This document shows positions 1-5,847 of a stretch of DNA of 6,793 nucleotides, piece after piece; the stretch's first letter is position 1, and each line of letters starts with the position of its first letter. Source of the stretch: Candidatus Melainabacteria bacterium (lineage in GTDB: Bacteria; Cyanobacteriota; Vampirovibrionia; Obscuribacterales; Obscuribacteraceae). Position numbers and translations under genes: made by a program. The notes beneath the pieces are model-generated. The model saw only the letters and a program-made list of their open reading frames with translations. It had not been told where the DNA came from and did no database searches. The stretch spans positions 1 to 6,793 of the forward strand of contig PLXC01000023.1 in NCBI GenBank assembly GCA_003151275.1, in the 5' to 3' direction.

Positions 1-24
1 CACTAAAAGTAGCGCTTAACAAAA

Positions 25-53
25 GGGCTCCTTTGTTTAGCCAAGTGGAGCCC
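25..53. other. Perfect 7-bp hairpin with a repeat copy in its loop
   Basis: GGGCTCC (25-31) is the exact reverse complement of GGAGCCC (47-53), leaving a 15-base loop. The first GTTTAGCCAAG copy (35-45) lies wholly inside that loop. No T-run follows, so it does not look like an intrinsic terminator. It could be a structured recombination site or chance. The second repeat copy has only a weak AT-rich pair around it (CTATA 129-133, TATAG 156-160). Confidence 0.4.
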
Positions 54-150
54 GAACCCCGCACCATATCCGGTATTGCCTCTTGCACAATAAATGTGCC
101 TGCCCTATGATTAACGAAATGTATTGTTCTATACCTTTCGTTTAGCCAAG
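31..150 (+). repeat. Pair of short direct repeats upstream of the recombinase gene
   Basis: The 11-mer GTTTAGCCAAG occurs at 35-45 and again at 140-150. In both copies CTTT precedes it, at 31-34 directly and at 135-138 with one extra C, so the similarity spans 15-16 bases. I saw no other copy in the window on either strand. The second copy ends 16 bases before the recombinase start codon. Tyrosine recombinases often act on sites next to their own gene, so a binding or crossover site is possible, but this is inference. The leader 1-166 holds no convincing gene. Besides these repeats it has only a hairpin (25-53) and a small 5-bp stem (GCACA 85-89 with TGTGC 95-99). Confidence 0.55.
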
Positions 151-166
151 AGATATATAGCTAATA

Positions 167-724
167 ATGCCAGGACAAGCAAAAATTCTGACCAACAAAG
201 AAATCGAATCGGTCTTTAAATTGCTGAAAACTGACCGGGACAAAACACTCTTCGCTCTCGGCATCTACACCGGACTTCGCATTAGCGAAATCATTTCTCT
301 CAAACAAGAACAATTATTCACCGCATCTGGTATCAAATATGTTCTCGTCGTTAACCGTCTCAAAAAGAAAAATACAGTTTATAGCGAAATTCCAATCGTC
401 CCGAAACTGAGGCTGGCTCTGACCGAGTACCGAAAGAAGTTACCCGAATCGCAGTGGCTTTTTCCCTCAGAAGAATCAGAGTCTGGTCACTTAACTCGCG
501 TTGCCGCTCATAACATTTTGTCGGGCGTTTTTAAAGCACTCAAACTGGAAGGAGCCAAAACACACTCGATGCGTCGGACAATGTTAACAACCTTGAGTCG
601 CGCCGGCGTGCCACTACGCACGGTGCAAGATATATCGGGACATTCCAATCTGACTCAATTGCAAGCCTATCTGGAAGTGCATCCGGAAGACAAACACAAA
701 GCACTGAGCTTTTTGAAATACTAA
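167..724 (+). CDS. Small tyrosine recombinase (phage-integrase family, catalytic domain only)
   Basis: Site-specific recombinase that cuts and rejoins DNA through a tyrosine-DNA intermediate. In 185 residues all catalytic positions are visible: Arg38 in TGLRISE, a lysine in the hairpin LKKKN (66-68), HxxR as His133/Arg136 in HSMRRT, His159 in SGHSN, and nucleophile Tyr168 in LQAYLEV. Typical Xer proteins and phage integrases have about 300 residues or more with an N-terminal core-binding domain. This protein starts directly at the catalytic domain, as FimB/FimE-type and many small cyanobacterial integrases do. The ATG at 167 has only a weak purine-rich stretch upstream (AAGAGA, about 13 bases away), and no better in-frame start was seen. 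Its last 53 codons are repeated at 2497-2655. The family call is secure; the target site, and whether it inverts, excises or integrates DNA, is unknown. Confidence 0.93.
   Translation: MPGQAKILTNKEIESVFKLLKTDRDKTLFALGIYTGLRISEIISLKQEQLFTASGIKYVLVVNRLKKKNTVYSEIPIVPKLRLALTEYRKKLPESQWLFPSEESESGHLTRVAAHNILSGVFKALKLEGAKTHSMRRTMLTTLSRAGVPLRTVQDISGHSNLTQLQAYLEVHPEDKHKALSFLKY
563..721 (+). repeat. Recombinase C-terminal direct repeat, left copy
   Basis: By-eye codon alignment of this stretch with 2497-2655 gives 116 of 159 bases identical (73%) and 41 of 53 residues identical (77%), with no gaps. More than half of the codons that differ are synonymous. The two copies therefore diverged mainly under protein-level constraint, not as a recent exact duplication. 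The repeat covers HxxR, GH and the nucleophile tyrosine. Confidence 0.85.
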
Positions 725-985
725 CTGAATTAGTTCGCTGATCGCCTCGCAGCTTAATAGAAATCATATCGAGACAATTCGTATCGCCCACGGGTTGCAG
801 TGTTCTAATCTGACATGATGCAATACCACATTGGCTACGGGCGAAAAAGTTAATCCAGCTCGGACTGCGACGGTATACATCCATGTTATCGATCTCATGC
901 ATTCAAAAGTATAGAAAAAGCTGGACATGATTGAACGATAAAAGCCTCGTTATTAAAAGGTCAAAGTTTAATTTTCGGAGGAAAG
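725..985. other. Intergenic region between recombinase and protease genes
   Basis: These 261 bases contain no ORF I can support; the antisense ORF crossing it (540-902) runs into the recombinase gene and has no family features. A weak stem (AACGA/TCGTT around 935-952) is present without a T-run. No convincing sigma-70 promoter was found, although the protease must be transcribed from here or by read-through from the recombinase. The only clear signal is the Shine-Dalgarno sequence at its end. Confidence 0.5.
977..981 (+). promoter_or_regulatory. Strong ribosome binding site that decides a GTG start
   Basis: GGAGG at 977-981 lies 4 bases before GTG at 986. The next in-frame ATG (1058) has no comparable signal. 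The site therefore favours the GTG start and an N-terminal extension of 24 residues before the first membrane helix. Confidence 0.7.
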
Positions 986-2296
986 GTGAATGTTAACTCC
1001 AGGGCAAGTACTGTTGGCCTCAGCAGCCACTTTTTACATCAGCCTCCAGACACTTCAATGCATCACAACAAGTTAGTCCAAGTCGTGGCTCTTTTCATAG
1101 TTGTATTTGCAGCGTCTTCCATGTTGGCGGTATTGGCACAGCAGGTGACTGTGCCAATACCCACAGAAGAAGCCAGACTGCATTCTGTTCTGGTATATTT
1201 TTCATATTTTTGGAATTTTTTCTTTTCCGTGGTTGTGCTGTTTTTATTTGCCAGCACAGGACTTTCAGCTAAGCTGCGTGATTTCATAGAAAAGCGTACA
1301 TCAAAAAAATGGCTTCAGTGCATTCTTTATCTTATTGCATTCATACTATTGCTGCATGTTGCATTTATCCCGCAATCCTACGTTGTAGGCTTTTTTATGC
1401 CGCATTATTTCAAACTCAGCGATCAGTCGTTCATGACTTGGTTCGTTGACTACATCAAGGCTGCATTAATTGGAGCGGACGCTTTCGTAGAGACTTATGC
1501 CCTATTGTTCTTGTTAATCCGCAAGGTCCCAAAACAGTGGCCAGTCCTCATTTGCTTATACTATATCGTGCTAATCGGAGTAAACCTGTTCGCATACCCT
1601 TCGGTATTCGCACCACTATTTAACACTTATCGACCGATGCAAGATTGCGCTCTAAGAACCAAAATTGAGACTCTTGCTGAAAAGGCAAAACTAGATCGGA
1701 ACGTGCCTATCGTGATTCAGAACGCCAGCAAGCAAACCAATTCAGCCAATGCGCGAGTAGAAGGTTTTGGACCATCCATGCGGATTGTTGTTTGGGACAC
1801 CACTTTAAAAAGCATGCCCGATGACGAAATTATAGGAATTCTTGCGCACGAAATGGGACACTATCGCCTTCACCATATTTATTGGGATTTTCTTTTCACA
1901 GTCTTGATAAGTGTCACTTTTGTACCAATCAATATGCTCTATGCAAGACGCATGGTAAAAATGCTGCCAGCAAAGTGGAACATTCGCGATCTTGGTGACT
2001 GGGCTATTACACCCGTCCTGATCCTCGTGACCACGATTTTTTCATTCGTATTTTTGCCAATCAGCAATTCTTTTTCCAGGCTCAACGAACATCAGGCCGA
2101 CGAGTTCGCACTAAATATCACTGGAAACGGACCTACATACGCTAAAGCAATGATTGACCTAGGCAGCCTTGGCCTGAGCGATCCCAACGTTCATCCCTTC
2201 ATAGAGTTTTGGTTCTTTACGCATCCATCTATCAGCAAACGTGTCGAGGAGGCAAACCGATACACGAGAGAGCATCAGCCGCCTAGCGCAAATTAA
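986..2296 (+). CDS. M48-family membrane zinc metalloprotease, Ste24/CAAX protease-like
   Basis: Integral-membrane zinc endopeptidase of 436 residues, the usual size of Ste24-type proteins. The active site is HEMGH (His288, Glu289, His292), with third zinc ligand Glu368 in the family motif SRLNEHQADEFA (364-375). Other family marks are SANARVEGFG (253-262, the substrate-strand region before HExxH) and THPSISKRVEEA (412-423). About seven hydrophobic helices are visible, roughly at 31-52, 66-90, 108-128, 153-178, 184-206, 299-320 and 340-361, as in the Ste24 barrel. The eukaryotic enzyme trims CAAX proteins; bacterial members are thought to act in membrane protein turnover or processing, so the substrate here is unknown. 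Translation starts at GTG 986 behind GGAGG. If ATG 1058 were used the protein would have 412 residues. The gene lies between a full and a truncated recombinase in the same orientation, which suggests carriage as mobile cargo (inference). Confidence 0.92.
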   Translation: MNVNSRASTVGLSSHFLHQPPDTSMHHNKLVQVVALFIVVFAASSMLAVLAQQVTVPIPTEEARLHSVLVYFSYFWNFFFSVVVLFLFASTGLSAKLRDFIEKRTSKKWLQCILYLIAFILLLHVAFIPQSYVVGFFMPHYFKLSDQSFMTWFVDYIKAALIGADAFVETYALLFLLIRKVPKQWPVLICLYYIVLIGVNLFAYPSVFAPLFNTYRPMQDCALRTKIETLAEKAKLDRNVPIVIQNASKQTNSANARVEGFGPSMRIVVWDTTLKSMPDDEIIGILAHEMGHYRLHHIYWDFLFTVLISVTFVPINMLYARRMVKMLPAKWNIRDLGDWAITPVLILVTTIFSFVFLPISNSFSRLNEHQADEFALNITGNGPTYAKAMIDLGSLGLSDPNVHPFIEFWFFTHPSISKRVEEANRYTREHQPPSAN

Positions 2297-2325
2297 ACCG
2301 AGCAAACACCGCACTAGTAATCGCG

Positions 2326-2658
2326 ATGCTTACAGCTCTAGGACGGGATATTGTCATTTCTATCGAACTGACTCAGCAAACCATTTACGTTCTAGTGAGC
2401 GATGTCCGCCAAGGCGATCTGACCAAGGGTCTATTAGGCGCATTGAAGAACCTTGTATTAGGGCTCGGAGCCGAACGGGGATTGATCTGGCGAGTCCACT
2501 CGATGAGACGCACCATGCTTACAAGTTTAAGTCGAGCCGGTGTGCCACTACGTACGGTGCAAGAAATTTTAGGACATTCTAGTCTTACGCAGCTGCAAAC
2601 TTATCTTGCAGTCGATCCTGAAGACACGCGAGAAGCGCTGCAGAGGCTGAAATATTGA
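2326..2658 (+). pseudogene. 5'-truncated tyrosine recombinase remnant
   Basis: The frame is open but encodes only the C-terminal half of a recombinase like the one at 167-724. HSMRRT (His58, Arg61), GHSS (His84) and LQTYLAV (Tyr93) are intact, and the last 53 codons match the first copy. A fainter match extends upstream through QGDLTKG, which corresponds to SGHLTRV in the first copy. The first catalytic arginine (LRISE region) and the lysine hairpin are absent, so the product could not be an active recombinase alone. The ATG at 2326 has no ribosome binding site. The frame is open only back to 2287, just inside the end of the protease gene, with no earlier ATG, so the missing 5' half seems to have been lost at the protease-recombinase junction. 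It converges on the AbiE operon with 13 bases between stop codons. A short expressed protein (110 residues) cannot be excluded. Confidence 0.75.
2497..2655 (+). repeat. Recombinase C-terminal direct repeat, right copy
   Basis: Second copy of the segment at 563-721, in the same orientation, without gaps. With its partner it brackets about 1.8 kb containing the M48 protease gene. Recombination between the two copies would delete the protease, though 73% identity makes ordinary homologous exchange unlikely. Confidence 0.85.
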
Positions 2659-2671
2659 AGGTCAAACAGCA

Positions 2672-4087
2672 CTAACTGTGCTTAGTATGGTCGAACACTC
2701 CGCGCCTTCCATAACACGGATAGCCACTGGGGTCCTTGTGTGGATTCAAGGTGTAATCCATGGATTTCCGTTGGAATTTTTTACCGCAAACGCCACAATA
2801 AAAAACATTCACAGCTCCAGAGCCCATGGAACGATTAGGGCGTCTAGGACCCGTAGAGCGCTGACGTTCGGCAGACTCCGCAACGCGCACCGGCCCGGTC
2901 GAGGTCAGTTCCACGAGATACCGCGGCACAAAGCTTTGGGCAGATACAGAAGCATCTTGCATACGATCCAGACGGTAAGACCTATGCTCTCCTGAATCGC
3001 TACGGACCGCGTGCAGTACATAATTGCCTTCCTGAGTCTTTCGCAACGAATAAGGTTCAATGCGGCGGACCTTTCTAGTGTATTTGAGATCGACATATGT
3101 GAGATCGACGCAGAGATAGTTCGCAGCAGCGAAGCGGATAATTTCAAGTGTAGCTCGAGTGCGAACTGGAATGTTCATGGGTAGCACTCGACTGCGAATA
3201 ACGACTTCACCAAATCCAGACTTAATTGGAGTTCGCTCAGGAGCCTGTGCAGTGCTCATCATCCAGGAGAAGATTTCTGGAAGAGCATCCCAAAAATCAA
3301 CAGCAGAGGGGAGCACAGGCAACTGGTGCCCAAGCATTTGTTGCCACTTCGCTTCTAAGTCCGTTCGATGCGGAGTTAGTGCCTCAAGAGTCGGCAATGC
3401 AATCGACTTATAGGTGCACTTTTGCTGTAGTACATCCCGAAGCACCACAGGTGATGGACGGTCGTCACCATGTCGATAAAGATTTACCACGTCGTAAAGA
3501 TCACGCGGTCTTGTTCGCTCAGAAAGCGCTCGAAATTTTTCGGCAAATGCTTCTACATACTTATAACAATTGATCCAAAGCTTGTCTTCAGGACGGTCGG
3601 AGTACGGGTGAAATACTTCCCGACGTGCAGCCGGCAATACCAATTTTTCGTCTGCTGTAAGGTCAAGTTTGATCTTGGGCCAACTATTACTTGTGGGGGA
3701 GACCGGTCCGCGATAGCCAATCTTTCCCTGGCATGAGATCTTCCCTCTCTTGTTGACATATACGTCGAAGGAAAGTTGATCCTCTGGCATAGAGATCCCC
3801 GATTGTTCTGCAACCCAACCGATTACTTCATTAAAGGCACGCTTTAGAAAAGTTTCGTCGAGATGGTTTGCATCCAGGAGTGTAAAATCGAGATCTTCCG
3901 AAAAACGATAAGTTTCGAAATAGCACTTCTTGAGACATGTGCCACCTTTAAACACCCAGGAATCTACCAGCGCGGCATTGGCATAGATGCCACCCAGAAT
4001 CCAACCAAGGACGTAGTCTTTCTCCACAACGTGTGGCGAAAGCTTCAACGCAGAAGCGTGCTCAAGAATTTCACGCTTATCGATCAT
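2672..4087 (-). CDS. abiEii: AbiEii-family nucleotidyltransferase toxin with C-terminal WYL-like and zinc-finger-like domains
   Basis: Toxin of a type IV toxin-antitoxin pair. AbiEii proteins are DNA polymerase beta-type nucleotidyltransferases that stop growth; relatives (MenT) add nucleotides to tRNA 3' ends. In 471 residues the nucleotidyltransferase occupies about 1-280. It has FKGGTCLKK (46-54), RFSEDLDF (61-68, metal-binding Asp65/Asp67), IKLDLTADE (139-147) and AEKFRALSE with PRDLYDV (182-200), the classic DUF1814 pattern. Residues about 310-395 read as a WYL-like domain: a beta-rich YVDLKYTRKVRRIEP, then GNYVLHAV at the W-Y-L position (W replaced by N), then HRSYRLDRM. The tail has Cys431-x2-Cys434, His450 and Cys458, a zinc-finger-like arrangement, after a basic linker. 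Most AbiEii toxins are shorter and lack this C-terminal half. The chosen ATG at 4087 overlaps the antitoxin gene by 11 nt. An upstream in-frame start at 4153 would add 22 residues that read as antitoxin-gene shadow. Confidence 0.88.
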   Translation of the reverse strand: MIDKREILEHASALKLSPHVVEKDYVLGWILGGIYANAALVDSWVFKGGTCLKKCYFETYRFSEDLDFTLLDANHLDETFLKRAFNEVIGWVAEQSGISMPEDQLSFDVYVNKRGKISCQGKIGYRGPVSPTSNSWPKIKLDLTADEKLVLPAARREVFHPYSDRPEDKLWINCYKYVEAFAEKFRALSERTRPRDLYDVVNLYRHGDDRPSPVVLRDVLQQKCTYKSIALPTLEALTPHRTDLEAKWQQMLGHQLPVLPSAVDFWDALPEIFSWMMSTAQAPERTPIKSGFGEVVIRSRVLPMNIPVRTRATLEIIRFAAANYLCVDLTYVDLKYTRKVRRIEPYSLRKTQEGNYVLHAVRSDSGEHRSYRLDRMQDASVSAQSFVPRYLVELTSTGPVRVAESAERQRSTGPRRPNRSMGSGAVNVFYCGVCGKKFQRKSMDYTLNPHKDPSGYPCYGRRGVFDHTKHS

Positions 4088-4895
4088 CAGGAACCCACAA
4101 GCGCCAGGAAGTAACGAGTTTCTTGCAGGCAAGAGCCGGATCGAGTTTAGCATAGCCTTTCGTCAATCTGGTACGACACGTTTCGGCAAGTTTTTGATCG
4201 TCAAGGAACGTCTCAGACAGAAATCCAAGACGTTTAAAGACCGCACCATTTGCATACTTTTCAGCGTATTCAATCAACAGATCGCGATTGCCACTTTGGC
4301 TGCTCAGATAGGTACTTAGGCATTCGTTGACGTGATCAATGCCGCCACCTGTGTCAGGCATGGCGAGCATATCAATCAGTGTGCGTGCGGGATCCGAGAC
4401 GCTCACACGGGTGGATCCGCGCCAGAGCGTTGTCAGGCCAAAGAGTCGTTTGTCCGAAACGTGGTGCAAAACAAACACAGCGCCTTGAGCAACATGTCTC
4501 TCTTCAGTAAGTCGCCGCGTAGTAAAAACAAGAGTCTCGTTAAAAAGCTGCTCGGTCAATTCCCAGTGATGGGCAGCCGTCCATCCACCAACGTAGCATC
4601 GACCAAACAGCGCCGGTATGAGGATCCATGGGTCGCCCACAACCTGTTCACTGGCTGCCAGATCGAGCGGTACAGACACGTAGAGACCGGGACCAATGCG
4701 TCTGAGCCATCCTTGGGCGCGCCAACGAGATAGGATTTTTGCGGCACTGCGGCGCTCAAGCCCCAGAGTCTTAGCGGCGAGCTCGACAGACACTACCTCT
4801 CTCGAGGCGCGAAGCACAGTGGCGAGGCGAGCCCTCGAAGCAGGCAACAATGGAACAGCGTCATCCTCTTGAATCATGACTACATCATAACACAT
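4077..4895 (-). CDS. abiEi: AbiEi-family type IV antitoxin and transcriptional repressor
   Basis: Antitoxin partner of the downstream AbiEii. In this family the protein has an N-terminal winged helix that binds operator repeats and represses the operon, and a C-terminal domain that counters the toxin without stable toxin binding. Here the helix-turn-helix lies about residues 20-75, rich in Arg and ending RRIGPGLYV. The C-terminal domain shows the usual family stretches: YVGGWTAAHHWELTEQ (101-116), SVSDPARTLIDMLAMP with GGG (165-185), and KRLGFLSE (221-228). Its length, 272 residues, is normal. The ATG at 4895 directly follows the inner palindrome and has only a weak GGGA signal; ATG at 4877 (residue 7) is an alternative. 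The last codons (Asp-Asp-Arg-stop) contain the start of the toxin gene out of frame, implying coupled translation. Autorepression through the palindromes at 4896-4949 is inferred. Confidence 0.9.
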   Translation of the reverse strand: MCYDVVMIQEDDAVPLLPASRARLATVLRASREVVSVELAAKTLGLERRSAAKILSRWRAQGWLRRIGPGLYVSVPLDLAASEQVVGDPWILIPALFGRCYVGGWTAAHHWELTEQLFNETLVFTTRRLTEERHVAQGAVFVLHHVSDKRLFGLTTLWRGSTRVSVSDPARTLIDMLAMPDTGGGIDHVNECLSTYLSSQSGNRDLLIEYAEKYANGAVFKRLGFLSETFLDDQKLAETCRTRLTKGYAKLDPALACKKLVTSWRLWVPDDR

Positions 4896-4920
4896 AAAAT
4901 TCCCATTATCTGAGAATTTT
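4896..4920 (-). promoter_or_regulatory. Candidate AbiEi operator, inner palindrome
   Basis: On the minus strand AAAATTCTCA, a 5-base spacer, then TGGGAATTTT: the 10-base arms match in 9 of 10 positions. The palindrome ends on the base before the abiEi start codon, so a bound protein would block initiation or early transcription. It also contains GATAAT, a possible -10 element. AbiEi proteins are known to bind two inverted repeats upstream of their operon; assigning this role here is inference. Confidence 0.6.
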
Positions 4921-4949
4921 GCAGTTTACAGTATAGTTCTGTGAACTGC
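4921..4949 (-). promoter_or_regulatory. Candidate AbiEi operator, outer palindrome
   Basis: Arms GCAGTTTACA (4921-4930, plus strand) and TGTGAACTGC (4940-4949) are inverted repeats matching in 9 of 10 positions around a 9-base spacer. It abuts the inner palindrome without a gap. On the minus strand the half-sites GCAGTTCACAGA and AAAATTCTCAGA agree in 8 of 12 positions (A-TTC-CAGA), as expected if one protein reads both. Confidence 0.6.
4930..4935 (-). promoter_or_regulatory. Possible -10 element of the abiE operon
   Basis: TATACT on the minus strand matches the sigma-70 -10 consensus in 5 of 6 positions. It lies inside the outer palindrome, 34 bases before the start codon. I found no good -35 hexamer at 16-18 bases, so the promoter is tentative; GATAAT in the inner palindrome is the alternative. 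Confidence 0.3.
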
Positions 4950-5191
4950 TGTGCTTGGACAATGCTTTTTCGCGACAAGCTGGTCATATTGATACTATCT
5001 GTGGTGCCTCGCCCTCAAAAACTCGTCATTTCCATGAAAATGAAACATAATTTGAATTATCAGCTGCCAATTAGTGATACCGAATATGGTGCCACGCCAA
5101 GTCGGTCTAAAGAAGAATGGAGAGAGCCGCTTCAAGCCCCGCTTAACCAGAAGCGTTTTGAAGGCTTTGAAAGAGATGTAAAACTTATGAA

Positions 5192-5707
5192 TCACAAATG
5201 GGAACTGTAGTCGCGAGAAAACACCCAAGTTCTCTTTCTTGGGCGGTGTGCACGTAAAAGATTTTTGACCAAATCCAGGAGATCATCGGCGTTATCAGCG
5301 AAAAATTCTCCTAATTCATGTTGAAAACGTTCCCTTGCCAGACGAGGAGCATTTTCAATTTCCCATTGCCGGCGTTCGTCCTGGCGACGCCGCTCATATT
5401 CTGCCGACTCGGCTGCCCATTTTGCGCGTTCTATTCGCCACTGGACCATACGAGGGTGGTCCCAGAGTGCGCATTGTGACCAAGCCTCAGTGCCGCTGAC
5501 CATAATTAATTGCTCTTCTTCCATCTCTTTCAGAAATGCGAAGAATGTCGGCGCGGTTACTTTTCCGCATACACGCTGACGAAGGGAAGTAGCGCTAACA
5601 AATGGCAATTCGCCCTTGTCTTTGCGTCCCAAAATGGCAAGGATTTCTCGCTTCAGCTTTTCTGGATCGGGTGGTTTAGACTTACCGTAAGTCTTAAATT
5701 CAGTCAT
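5192..5707 (-). CDS. Unrecognised protein with winged-helix-like N-terminus and charged coiled-coil-like region
   Basis: I do not recognise this 171-residue protein. Residues about 16-72 (EKLKREILAILG, then SLRQRVCG, then APTFFAFLKEMEEEQLIMVSG) have the helix-helix-helix-hairpin rhythm of a winged helix. That would suggest DNA binding, but no signature supports a named family. Residues about 86-135 are dense in Arg, Glu and Trp (WRIERAKWAAESAEYERRR) and likely form a long charged helix or coiled coil. A second amphipathic helix follows (DDLLDLVKNLLRAHRPRKR, 141-159). No membrane segment or signal peptide is visible. The ATG at 5707 is preferred over a TTG at 5773, which would add 22 residues without a visible ribosome binding site; the ATG itself has only a weak one (GAAAGA). 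The gene lies upstream of the abiE operon on the same strand, separated by about 300 bases with their own operator-like repeats, so joint regulation is not indicated. Confidence 0.65.
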   Translation of the reverse strand: MTEFKTYGKSKPPDPEKLKREILAILGRKDKGELPFVSATSLRQRVCGKVTAPTFFAFLKEMEEEQLIMVSGTEAWSQCALWDHPRMVQWRIERAKWAAESAEYERRRQDERRQWEIENAPRLARERFQHELGEFFADNADDLLDLVKNLLRAHRPRKRTWVFSRDYSSHL

Positions 5708-5801
5708 TACTTGTCTTTCAAGCCGGGAACTAGTAAGTCTGTACCATAAAACATTCAAAGACGCGAGCCGCAAGACCCATGCTCCGCAATGCTTTGGACC
5801 A

Positions 5802-5847
5802 ATTACTGATCGTGCCAGAAACCATTAGATTTCTGGCACATTACTGA
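5802..5847. repeat. Perfect 10-bp hairpin flanked by 8-bp direct repeats
   Basis: GTGCCAGAAA (5812-5821) pairs perfectly with TTTCTGGCAC (5830-5839) around an 8-base loop. ATTACTGA stands on both sides (5802-5809 and 5840-5847). The element begins at the stop codon of the DUF4238 gene and lies between it and the next minus-strand gene, so it may end or process that transcript. There is no T-run after the stem on the minus strand, so it is not a standard intrinsic terminator. The direct repeats are also what a target duplication around a tiny insertion would look like. Confidence 0.55.

Noticed and set aside
12..45. GCTTAAC followed by GTTTAGC, reminiscent of integron attC core sites
   Set aside because: GTTTAGC does not fit GTTRRRY at its fourth base, the sites are far too close together, and the recombinase lacks the size and extra domain of an integron integrase.
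35..75. TTTAGCCAAGTGG resembling a tRNA D-arm, with GAACCCCGCACCA resembling a tRNA 3' end
   Set aside because: There is no anticodon arm or acceptor pairing between them, and the distance is much too short for a tRNA.
540..902. Minus-strand ORF of 120 codons antisense to the recombinase end and the following gap
   Set aside because: It has no ribosome binding site, no recognisable domain, and overlaps conserved coding sequence on the other strand.
2314..2325. CTAGTAATCGCG, identical to a conserved stretch near the 3' end of 16S rRNA
   Set aside because: Only 12 bases match and the flanks do not continue the rRNA sequence, so it is taken as chance.
2241..2582. Plus-strand ORF of 113 codons overlapping the protease end and the recombinase remnant
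   Set aside because: It is an out-of-frame shadow; its sequence is low in hydrophobic content and shows no family motif, while the frame at 2326-2658 carries clear recombinase motifs.
2668..2682. 5-bp hairpin AGCAC/GTGCT between the convergent recombinase remnant and abiEii
   Set aside because: It is short, overlaps the abiEii stop codon and has no T-run on either strand; too weak to call a terminator.
4941..5210. Plus-strand ORF of 89 codons (or 58 from ATG 5033) between the two minus-strand genes
   Set aside because: It starts inside the outer AbiEi palindrome, neither start has a ribosome binding site, it overlaps the 3' end of the 5192-5707 gene, and the product shows no family features. 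Otherwise 4950-5191 shows nothing I can support.
5223..5242. CCCAAG/CTTGGG hairpin near the end of the 5192-5707 gene
   Set aside because: It lies inside the coding sequence, is only 6 bp, and has no T-run; more likely chance than a terminator.
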